From Woeseiaceae bacterium (GTDB lineage: Bacteria > Pseudomonadota > Gammaproteobacteria > Steroidobacterales > Woeseiaceae): a stretch of 64,000 nucleotides of DNA. Within the stretch, counting starts at the first letter, position 1; each line of letters starts with the position of its first letter. The notes below the pieces were generated by a model. It was given only the letters and a program-made list of their open reading frames with translations, was not told the DNA's origin and searched no databases. The stretch spans positions 1 to 64,000 of the forward strand of contig JAJFKT010000030.1 of the NCBI GenBank assembly GCA_021773075.1. The letters run 5' to 3'. Made by a program: the position numbers and the translations under genes. Of this stretch, positions 34,576 through 41,627 are shown piece after piece.

Positions 34576-37035
34576 ATGCAGAATAAACTGGCGTCAATTT
34601 CGTCGATGGCACTCGCTATTCTGGCGACCAACATTGCGCACGCGGCGAGCGAAGCAAAGGGCCCGCTTGCCCCGGTTACGGCACAGAATTCCGTAATACA
34701 TGAAGAAGAATGCATAAACGGCTTTGCCGGTGAATCGCCGTGTCTGAACATTGACCTGCTGACGCATTTCGACTTTGACCGGGTCAGCGCCAACCCTGCC
34801 AGTGCGGCAGACGTTTGGGGCTTTGTTGATCTTAATTCCAATCGCGAATACGCCATTGTCGGTTTCGATATCGGCACGGCCGTTTTCGACGTGACGGACC
34901 CGGACGATCCACGTGAAATCGGATTCATCGATGGTCAGTTAGCCGCATGGCGCGATATCAAGGTCTATCAATACTGGAACGGCACAGAGCAGCGCTGGAA
35001 CGCATTCGCATACATTACTACGGATGGCGCAGCGGACGGCTTGGTCATCGTCGATCTGAGAGAGTTGCCGCAACGCGTTAGCCGGGTCAATTTTTCCAGC
35101 AACGAATTCACCGAGGCTCACAATGCGTATGTTACCAATACCGACTCAAGTACCGGCTTGTCACTGACGGGTGAGACGCCGACATTAATTATTGCGGGCT
35201 CTGACAGGGTGAATGGCGATGGACGTTTTCTCGCTTATGATCTAACGGATGCAGCGGCGCCGCAATTTATCGCAATGCCACCCGTCGCAGACAGCGGTTA
35301 TATGCATGACGCGGCGTCCATGACCATCACAGACAATCGCAGGCTGCAGTGCGCAGGTGCTGTCGATTCCTGCGAAGTTCTTTTCGACTTCAATGAGACG
35401 AGCATCGATCTATGGAATATTACTGACCCCGCTGCGCCGGAATTGCTGAGCAGTACCGGTTCGCCAATACCGGTCCCGGATCCGGATAACCTTACAACCT
35501 ATGTTCATTCCGGCTGGCCAACCGAGGACAAGCAATTCCTGTTCGTAAACGACGAGCTGGACGAAAGCAGTGGTGAAAGAAGCAATACGACCCTGCGAAT
35601 TTATTCACTTGCGGATTTACAGGTTCCGACACTGGTCCAGGAGTGGTCCGGACCGACTGCGGCGATCGACCACAACGGATTCGTACGCGGCAATCGCTAC
35701 TACCTGGCCAACTACACTCGCGGACTGACAATTCTGGACATTACCGATCCGGCGGCACCCCAGGAAGTCGGGTTTTTCGACACCTATCCCGACACCGATG
35801 CCGCAGAGTTCTCAGGCGCATGGGGAACCTACCCATATTTCCATAGCGGCAGTATCGCTGTCAGCGATTTGGACAGCGGCTTCTACATGCTTGAAGAGCA
35901 CACGCGCGACGTGCCTGAGGGCCGTCTCGCATTCACAGCAAAGACCTACGGTGGCGAGGAGTCCTCAACGGCAGCGCTGCAAATACCAGTGTCACGGCTG
36001 GATGGTTCGACCGGAGCTGTCAGCGTCGCCTACGAAATCGTCCCGGCAACCGCTGACAGCAACGATGCAAGCGCTAGCGGGGTTTTGTCCTGGGCAGCCG
36101 GTGAAAGCGTAGACAAGCTCATAACGCTGGATCTGGCCGAGAACGATGATGGCACTGGTGCCTTGCCGATGGAGCGCCTGCTGATTCGTCTAATCTCACC
36201 GCAAGGTGGCGCTACTCTCGATACTGGCGCAAGCGTTGCCAGTGTCTATGTCAGTGATGCGGGCCAGCCTTCCGTCGTCGAATTCAGCGCTGCATCTATA
36301 ACGACCGCGGAGAAAGGCTTTGGCACGGCAGTCGTGGTTTTCCAGCGTACCGGCAGTGCGGTTGGCGCGGTTAGCGTGAACTATTCTCGTAGTGATGGCG
36401 ATGTCGAATCGGCCGTTGATTTCTTCGTCGCAAGCAGCGGTACAGTTAATTGGGCCGACGGCGACGGCGACCCAAAATGGATCGAAATTCCTTTTGAAGA
36501 CGATGGTGTCGATGAACCTGACGAATTTCTCGAGTTGAGCCTGAGTAATGCAACGGGCAGCAATGTCAGTATTGGTGCCCGATCGGTAGTGCGAATTGAC
36601 ATCCTCGATGGCACAGGAATCAACAATGCGCCGAGCGCTGTCGCCGGCACAGATCAAAGCGTCAGCTCCAGCGCCAGCGTGACGCTCAACGGTTCCCAAT
36701 CAAGCGATCCGGACGGCGATACGCTGACCTACCAATGGGAACAAACGGCAGGACCGACCGTAACTTTGGGTAACGCAACTGCGGCCACGGCTACGTTTAC
36801 AGCACCGACGGTAAGTGCCGATACACTGTTGCAATTCAGTTTGACGGTGTCGGATGATGGGGGGCAAAGCGACATTTCATCAACGTCGGTGACTGTGAGA
36901 ATGTCAGCGATTGTCAACACGTCCAGTGGCGGTGGCGGCTCAATTGGGTGGCTGGTGTTGCTGATGCTGTTGGTATTTGCCAACCGGCGGTCGCTCAAAT
37001 ATCAGGCCCGGCCGCACGGTCAACATTTCCGGTAG
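34576..37035 (+). CDS. Choice-of-anchor-B/Calx-beta surface protein with GlyGly-CTERM
   Basis: An 819-residue exported protein. After a signal peptide (ISSMALAILATNIAHAAS) lies an LVIVD-repeat, beta-propeller-like region of the choice-of-anchor B family (about residues 40-430, repeated TDPDDPREIGF, TDAAAPQFI, TDPAAPELLS, TDPAAPQEVGFF). Two Calx-beta-like domains follow (about 440-680), then a PKD-like domain (VAGTDQSVSSSASVTLNGSQ). The end is Ser-Gly-Gly-Gly-Gly-rich, a hydrophobic helix (IGWLVLLMLLVFA) and basic residues, the GlyGly-CTERM sorting signal processed by rhombosortase. The ATG at 34576 is used; an upstream GTG at 34510 would precede the signal peptide by 22 residues. Confidence 0.85.
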   Translation: MQNKLASISSMALAILATNIAHAASEAKGPLAPVTAQNSVIHEEECINGFAGESPCLNIDLLTHFDFDRVSANPASAADVWGFVDLNSNREYAIVGFDIGTAVFDVTDPDDPREIGFIDGQLAAWRDIKVYQYWNGTEQRWNAFAYITTDGAADGLVIVDLRELPQRVSRVNFSSNEFTEAHNAYVTNTDSSTGLSLTGETPTLIIAGSDRVNGDGRFLAYDLTDAAAPQFIAMPPVADSGYMHDAASMTITDNRRLQCAGAVDSCEVLFDFNETSIDLWNITDPAAPELLSSTGSPIPVPDPDNLTTYVHSGWPTEDKQFLFVNDELDESSGERSNTTLRIYSLADLQVPTLVQEWSGPTAAIDHNGFVRGNRYYLANYTRGLTILDITDPAAPQEVGFFDTYPDTDAAEFSGAWGTYPYFHSGSIAVSDLDSGFYMLEEHTRDVPEGRLAFTAKTYGGEESSTAALQIPVSRLDGSTGAVSVAYEIVPATADSNDASASGVLSWAAGESVDKLITLDLAENDDGTGALPMERLLIRLISPQGGATLDTGASVASVYVSDAGQPSVVEFSAASITTAEKGFGTAVVVFQRTGSAVGAVSVNYSRSDGDVESAVDFFVASSGTVNWADGDGDPKWIEIPFEDDGVDEPDEFLELSLSNATGSNVSIGARSVVRIDILDGTGINNAPSAVAGTDQSVSSSASVTLNGSQSSDPDGDTLTYQWEQTAGPTVTLGNATAATATFTAPTVSADTLLQFSLTVSDDGGQSDISSTSVTVRMSAIVNTSSGGGGSIGWLVLLMLLVFANRRSLKYQARPHGQHFR

Positions 37036-37048
37036 TTCCCCGACTAGC

Positions 37049-37115
37049 GTTGGTTTACCAACGAGCGCCAGGTATGAATAGCCATAGGGGTGGTGATTCT
37101 CTGGCGCCCGCCAGT
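37049..37115 (+). repeat. Palindromic repeat element, copy 1
   Basis: Copy 1 begins with a perfect stem GTTGGT-TT-ACCAAC (37049-37062). GCGCCAG at 37065-37071 pairs with CTGGCGC at 37101-37107, enclosing a smaller TATG/CATA hairpin (37073-37086). CTGGCG at 37101-37106 can instead pair with CGCCAG at 37109-37114, giving a mutually exclusive fold. The ends, but not the loop sequence, are shared with copy 2, 167 bases downstream. Confidence 0.6.
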
Positions 37116-37215
37116 AAGTGGGTTCACAGTCTGCTGTGATTTGTTAGATGCTGGAGTAATACTTCGTTAACATCGCTCTGTGAGTAAGTTGCCGGACACG
37201 ACAATTAGGTTACAT

Positions 37216-37282
37216 GATGGATCACCGACGAGCGTCAAGGGTTCCGGAACAGGGAGGTGGAACGGGTATGACGCCCGCCAGT
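37216..37282 (+). repeat. Palindromic repeat element, copy 2
   Basis: Copy 2 has the same spacing as copy 1. GCGTCA at 37232-37237 pairs with TGACGC at 37269-37274, a C-G pair of copy 1 being replaced by T-A, which keeps the stem. The loop again contains a dyad, here GTTCCGGAAC at 37241-37250. The flanks GATGGATCACCGACGAGCG and CGCCCGCCAGT resemble copy 1. The conserved fold with changed loop sequence suggests selection on structure or a REP-like repeat family. Confidence 0.6.
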
Positions 37283-37387
37283 GAAATTGGTCGCGTCAGA
37301 CTTCGCATTCGAAAGAAATCTGTTTAAGCGTCGCTTAACAATCTGCAATTATAAGTTGCTGCTCGATCGAAAAAAGTTACACATGAT

Positions 37388-37726
37388 TTAGCGCACAAAA
37401 GAAAGTAGTTGCCCGACGTCATTTACGCTAACAGTTTCGAGTAAGCCATTCTGAGGACGCTCGAGAACAAGCGTGACACCGTTTGCTCGACAACCTGCGG
37501 TCCATTCGATCAACAATGCCAGTCCTGGCGAATTCGCACAGTCTGCGCCTGCTATGTCGATGCTTATCGACTTGTGATCGCCGAACTGCTCCTCGCCATA
37601 GGTCAGCATGCGCCCGACATTTTCGATGCTTGTGCTACCCGACAAGGAAAAACTTCCACTGCCGCAATCAACCAACTCAATACCTGAATCCAAGCCAGAA
37701 TTTTTATCGTGAATTCGCCTCTTCAC
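37388..37726 (-). CDS. mlaB: MlaB-like STAS protein
   Basis: A 112-residue STAS-domain protein. SISIDIAGADCANSPGLALLIEW matches the core strand-helix of MlaB, the small cytoplasmic subunit that stabilises the MlaF ATPase. The start overlaps the mlaD stop by four bases, so it is translated right after MlaD. In most organisms mlaC lies between mlaD and mlaB; it is missing here. Low overall conservation of the N-terminus is normal for the family. Confidence 0.8.
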   Translation of the reverse strand: MKRRIHDKNSGLDSGIELVDCGSGSFSLSGSTSIENVGRMLTYGEEQFGDHKSISIDIAGADCANSPGLALLIEWTAGCRANGVTLVLERPQNGLLETVSVNDVGQLLSFVR

Positions 37727-38184
37727 GTTGAATCGCTATTTAGCAGGAACTTGCCGATCAGGTTCTCCAGAAGAATGGCTGACTGTGTAAAAGTAATTTC
37801 GCCCTGATCTTCGAGTAATTCGGTATCACCGCCCGGCGTCAACTCAATGTACTTGCCACCCAGCAGGCCGGCAGTCGCGATGATGGCATCCGTGTCGAGG
37901 GGCAGATTACTAAACCGTGAGTCGATACGAAGCGTCACCACCGCACGAAAATCGATGGGATCAACGGAAATATTGTCGACACGGCCGATAGTGACGCCCG
38001 CCAGGGCGACGGGTGCCCGCGCTTTCAAATCACCGACTTGATCAAACCTCGCCTCAACGACGTAGGTGCCGTCTGAACTTACCCGAGCTGGGTCAATAGT
38101 CTGCAACACCAGGAATAAAACGGAGGCAAGTCCAAGCAGGATGAACAAGCCAACACTGACGTCAATCGCGCGATATGTATGCAT
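37723..38184 (-). CDS. mlaD: MlaD, MCE-domain lipid-transport subunit
   Basis: A 153-residue protein with one N-terminal transmembrane helix (VGLFILLGLASVLFLVLQT) and a single MCE domain (YVVEARFDQVGDLKARAPVALAGVTIGRV, followed by ATAGLLGGKYIELTPGG). MlaD forms the periplasmic hexameric ring that carries phospholipids between the inner-membrane complex and the periplasm. It follows mlaE by four bases. The length fits a standard single-MCE MlaD. Confidence 0.93.
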   Translation of the reverse strand: MHTYRAIDVSVGLFILLGLASVLFLVLQTIDPARVSSDGTYVVEARFDQVGDLKARAPVALAGVTIGRVDNISVDPIDFRAVVTLRIDSRFSNLPLDTDAIIATAGLLGGKYIELTPGGDTELLEDQGEITFTQSAILLENLIGKFLLNSDST

Positions 38185-38188
38185 TTTT

Positions 38189-38971
38189 CTACACCTTTGG
38201 CAGGGTCAGGGCCGTTAAAATAAAGTCCAGTAAAAGTATCCAAACGGACGTGATTACGACAGTCCGCGTCGCCGCGCGGCTCACGCCAGCAGCTGTGGGT
38301 TCGGAGTAATAGCCTTCAAATACGGCCATCAAACTGGCCGATATGCCAAAGACGATGCTCTTAATGACGCCAACCGCGACGTCATCGTACAAGTCAACGC
38401 GTTCGTTGATATTGGACCAAAACGCACCCTCATCAACACCGAGCAGGCCCGTACCAACAAAGTAGGCACCAAGTATTCCCATCGTGCTGAAGATCGCAGC
38501 CAACAACGGCACAGAAATAATTCCAGCGAGTAGCCGCGGCGCAATAATTCGTTGCAAGGGATCGACGGCCATGAGCTCCATGGCGGCAATCTGATTCGTC
38601 GTTCGCATCAACCCGACTTCGGACGCAATCGCACCGCCCGCGCGGCCAGCGAACAGCAAGGCGGCAACCACAGGCCCAAGTTCGCGAACCAGCGCTTCCG
38701 AGGCGAATGCGCCGAGTGCGTTTGTTGATCCGAATTCGACCAGCGTGCTATGTGCCTGCAAGGTCAAAACCATGCCAACGAACAGGCCGCCGAACATTGT
38801 AAGCACGAGGGACAAGGCGCCGACGGCATAAATCTGTTCCGTAATCAGCCGCGGCCTTAATAAAGATTTTGGCATATAGGCCAACATGCGGAACGAAAAC
38901 ACCTGAAAACCACCGAAGATCGCAGCGAATCGGCTGAAGTTTTGCCAGCAATCACGAATTATCGCCTTCAT
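38189..38971 (-). CDS. mlaE: MlaE, lipid-transport permease
   Basis: A 260-residue permease of the MlaE family with about five transmembrane helices. Recognisable parts are MFGGLFVGMVLTLQAHSTLVEFG, LVRELGPVVAALLFAGRAGGAIASEVGLM and EQIYAVGALSLVLTM. It forms the membrane core of the phospholipid transporter with MlaF and MlaD. It overlaps mlaF by four bases. Confidence 0.94.
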   Translation of the reverse strand: MKAIIRDCWQNFSRFAAIFGGFQVFSFRMLAYMPKSLLRPRLITEQIYAVGALSLVLTMFGGLFVGMVLTLQAHSTLVEFGSTNALGAFASEALVRELGPVVAALLFAGRAGGAIASEVGLMRTTNQIAAMELMAVDPLQRIIAPRLLAGIISVPLLAAIFSTMGILGAYFVGTGLLGVDEGAFWSNINERVDLYDDVAVGVIKSIVFGISASLMAVFEGYYSEPTAAGVSRAATRTVVITSVWILLLDFILTALTLPKV

Positions 38972-39789
38972 GATCGAGCCATCGTTCGAAGTTGCTCTGC
39001 GTAATCCGGTCCTGGATGGTGAAAGGGTACCGGCCCATCTGCGCGACCCTGCATGAATTGCCTTACAAGCGCTGACTGGTCATTTCTCAGCTCATCCGGC
39101 GTACCACATGCTGCGACTTTTTTTCCAGAAATCAGATAGCTCAAATCAGCCAGTTTCCTGGTTTGCTCAACATCATGCGTGACAACAATGCTGGTAATGC
39201 CGAGCACATCATTGGTTTGCCGAATGAGCCGCACAATGACTCCCATTGATATTGGGTCCAGACCTACAAATGGTTCGTCGTAGACGATCAACTTAGGGTC
39301 CATGACCAATGCCCGTGCAAGAGCAACGCGTCGCGACATCCCACCAGACAGCTGCGAAGGCATATGTTGCCAGGCGGTCCGTAACCCAACGGCCTGCAGT
39401 TTCATCAATACGATCTGTCGGATAAGTTGCTCCGGCAAGTCGGTATGTTCACGCAGGGGAAAAGCGACGTTCTCAAAGACGCTCAGATTGGTCAGCAAAG
39501 CGCCTTCCTGGAAAAGAACGCCGATTTGGCGCCTGACCTCATACAAGTGGTGCCGTGAACACGGACAGACAATCCTGCCATCAAAGAGCACGGCCCCCTG
39601 GTCCGGATTCAATTGACCCACTATGAGGTTTAATAAGGTCGTCTTCCCTGTGCCGCTAGGACCGAGAATAGCGGTCACTTTGCCGCGCGGAATGTTCATG
39701 TCCAGACCGCTAAAGATCTTCTTATCGCCGCGACTGTAGTGAAGATCCTGAATCTCGATCAGGTTCGCGGCCGGATCATCAGCCAGCAT
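38968..39789 (-). CDS. mlaF: MlaF, lipid-transport ATPase
   Basis: A 273-residue ABC ATPase. Walker A is GPSGTGKTT near residue 44, the Q-loop LFQEG follows, the signature is LSGGMSRRVALARAL and Walker B is LIVYDEPFVGLD, followed by the switch His in VTHD. These are typical of MlaF, which powers phospholipid trafficking to or from the outer membrane. It is the first gene of the operon and is divergent from the ECF sigma gene at 40048. Confidence 0.94.
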   Translation of the reverse strand: MLADDPAANLIEIQDLHYSRGDKKIFSGLDMNIPRGKVTAILGPSGTGKTTLLNLIVGQLNPDQGAVLFDGRIVCPCSRHHLYEVRRQIGVLFQEGALLTNLSVFENVAFPLREHTDLPEQLIRQIVLMKLQAVGLRTAWQHMPSQLSGGMSRRVALARALVMDPKLIVYDEPFVGLDPISMGVIVRLIRQTNDVLGITSIVVTHDVEQTRKLADLSYLISGKKVAACGTPDELRNDQSALVRQFMQGRADGPVPFHHPGPDYAEQLRTMARS

Positions 39790-39998
39790 GTTCGTGCCCG
39801 ATCATCACGCGGGATCTCACATAGTCAGGCTGAATGCCCCTCGTTACCTTATCCATGACGATAATCTCCATTTGATTCTGAGCCGCGATGATTAGTCAGT
39901 TGCCGGGCGGGTCCAATTGGTTACAGAAAACGTGCAAATAGATCGAAACGTAATTTTTCCATGGAAAGTCAGGTCACTGTCACTGACGAATGGCCATT

Positions 39999-40026
39999 GA
40001 ACTTAAACTGGTTTGTTGTCGTCTAT
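39999..40026 (+). promoter_or_regulatory. ECF-type promoter of the sigma factor gene
   Basis: GAACTT at 39999-40004 and GTCTAT at 40021-40026 are separated by 16 bases, close to the RpoE-class pattern GGAACTT-N16-GTCTAA. The pair lies about 20 bases before the ATG at 40048, after which a GGAGGA ribosome-binding site is well placed (about 40036-40041). It suggests that the ECF factor transcribes its own gene. Confidence 0.65.
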
Positions 40027-40047
40027 TAGCCCCATGGAGGAGACTCA

Positions 40048-40725
40048 ATGACTGTTGTGACCAACGAGACTACGGACGCTACTATTTCTGAAAGGCTCGT
40101 GACGCGGCGGGAATCAGTTACACCGGAAGCGGACGAGGCGTTACTGCATAGTCTGAAAAATCGCGAGGACTGTGGCTACGAAGCGCTGGTCCGCACACAC
40201 GGACCTCTGGTCCTGGCGATCGCCAGGCGATACCTACGATCCGAAGCCGATGCGGCTGATTGTTTTCAAGACACATTTGTCGCGATACTCAATAGCATCG
40301 ACAACTTTAAGCAGCGTTCTTCATTACGTCACTGGATTCGTGGTGTGACGATAAATCAGTGCCTGATGAAAATACGCACAAGACAACGGCGCCGGGAAGA
40401 TTCGATCGAGCACATGCTGCCGATATTCAATGACAAGGGTAAACGCCTGGACGTGGCAGGGCCCAGCGACATTATGGCAATAGCAGATACGATCGATAGC
40501 GTGCGCGTACAAAAAACTGTCAGGAGCTGTATCGACGAACTGCCCTATGATTATCGGACAGTCCTGTTACTCCGCGACATTGACGGTTACTCTACGAGCG
40601 AGGCGGCCGACATAATTGGCATTCAGTTGAGCGCGACCAAGACGCGCTTGCATCGAGCGAGAGCAGCGCTGAAAAAATCAGTGGAACAGCGAATGGAGGT
40701 AATAGGCAGTCATGTTAACGTGTAA
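40048..40725 (+). CDS. ECF RNA polymerase sigma factor
   Basis: A 225-residue ECF sigma factor. Sigma region 2 is seen at YEALVRTHGPLVLAIARRYLRS, DAADCFQDTFVAI and FKQRSSLRHWIRGVTINQCLM, and region 4 at YDYRTVLLLRDIDGYSTSEAADIIG and SATKTRLHRARAAL. The N-terminal 45 residues are an extra extension. It overlaps by 14 bases the next gene, which encodes a small zinc-finger protein likely to regulate it. Target genes cannot be told beyond probable autoregulation. Confidence 0.92.
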   Translation: MTVVTNETTDATISERLVTRRESVTPEADEALLHSLKNREDCGYEALVRTHGPLVLAIARRYLRSEADAADCFQDTFVAILNSIDNFKQRSSLRHWIRGVTINQCLMKIRTRQRRREDSIEHMLPIFNDKGKRLDVAGPSDIMAIADTIDSVRVQKTVRSCIDELPYDYRTVLLLRDIDGYSTSEAADIIGIQLSATKTRLHRARAALKKSVEQRMEVIGSHVNV

Positions 40726-40957
40726 GGAATTCGATGACTTCATGATCGACTATCTCGAAGGAAACTTATCGATTTGGCAAAAATATATGTGTTGGATGCA
40801 TGTCAAATTCTGTCGAGAATGTGCGTACTACATACAGCAGTATCAAAAAGTCATTCAATTGGAACAAAAGGCGTTTGACTCACCGGGCGATCCAGTCCCG
40901 GACACGGTGCCCGAGGAGCTTATTAAGGCGGCAATGGCGCACTATAAAAAGGCCTAA
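40712..40957 (+). CDS. Small zinc-finger anti-sigma-like protein
   Basis: An 81-residue soluble protein. It begins MLTCKEFDDFMIDYLEGNLS and has an HVKFCREC segment, giving the HxxxCxxC zinc motif of ZAS (zinc-associated anti-sigma) proteins such as zf-HC2. No transmembrane helix is present, so sensing would be cytoplasmic. Its 14-base overlap with the sigma gene supports stoichiometric production. The C-terminal 30 residues are an acidic helix of unknown role. Confidence 0.8.
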   Translation: MLTCKEFDDFMIDYLEGNLSIWQKYMCWMHVKFCRECAYYIQQYQKVIQLEQKAFDSPGDPVPDTVPEELIKAAMAHYKKA

Positions 40958-41106
40958 GGCCACGGGATTAAGGCCGACCTTCTGTGCTTGCTGTTCGAGC
41001 AAGGCACTTGCAGTACGAGTTACGCTTGTAAATAGTTGTCGAATGATCAAGTCCGCTGTACTGTATTTCGGGGAGAGCTTTCGAGCCAGTAAACAATGAG
41101 CGTGAC

Positions 41107-41526
41107 ATGGAAAAACACCTAATTTTCTGGCCTGTACTGGCGCAGATCCTAATCCCAATTCTCGTCTTAATTCTGAACGGCAAGCGCAAATCGCTTGATG
41201 TGAAGTCGGGAGCGTTCGACCGGGAAAAAGCGGCGATGGACAATGAGGCATGGAGCAGGCCCGTGGTGCTAACTTCGAAAAACCTCGCTAATCAATTTCA
41301 ACTCCCTGTGATCTTCTATGTACTTTGTCTGACATTGGCAATTATCGACGCTGTTAGCACAGTCACCTTGGTGGTGGCATGGGTTTTTGTTGCCACCCGC
41401 TACGTACACGCCTATGTGCATGTGAGCACCAACTACGTGCCTGCTCGGCTAAGAGCATTCTTGTTGGGCGCACTGTCCTTATTCATATTGTTAGCGCTAA
41501 CCGCCAAGGCACTGGCAGGCCTCTAA
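41107..41526 (+). CDS. MAPEG family membrane protein
   Basis: A 139-residue four-helix membrane protein. FWPVLAQILIPILVLILNG, NLANQFQLPVIFYVLCLTLAI and FVATRYVHAYVHVSTNYVPAR match the MAPEG family (membrane-associated eicosanoid and glutathione metabolism proteins). Bacterial members may be glutathione-dependent enzymes, but the reaction here is unknown. It stands alone between the ECF pair and the M16 peptidase gene. Confidence 0.85.
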   Translation: MEKHLIFWPVLAQILIPILVLILNGKRKSLDVKSGAFDREKAAMDNEAWSRPVVLTSKNLANQFQLPVIFYVLCLTLAIIDAVSTVTLVVAWVFVATRYVHAYVHVSTNYVPARLRAFLLGALSLFILLALTAKALAGL

Positions 41527-41627
41527 GGCGGGTGATTGAGTCTCTTACTCAGCAAGCGGGACGAACTTTCTCTAGAATAACGATCCAAGAATATTCAAGC
41601 TTTGCCAAAATGATAGAGGATGCTTCT

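Larger units (their letters stand above)
37036..37387. other. 352-base non-coding region between convergent genes
   Basis: No gene is supported here. The region separates the GlyGly-CTERM protein gene (plus) from mlaB (minus). It holds two related copies of a palindromic element described separately (37049-37115 and 37216-37282). No T-tract follows either copy directly, so they are not simple intrinsic terminators. A short plus-strand frame (36948-37139) runs out of the upstream gene in another frame and is chance. Confidence 0.6.

Noticed and set aside
37992..38004. TGACGCCCGCCAG in mlaD, identical to part of repeat copy 2 at 37269
   Set aside because: It encodes the conserved LAGVT segment of MlaD and lacks the rest of the repeat; treated as coincidence.
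41379..41627. Extension of the M16 peptidase frame upstream to 41379
   Set aside because: It overlaps the MAPEG gene and precedes the signal peptide; the GTG at 41628 has a suitable ribosome-binding site.
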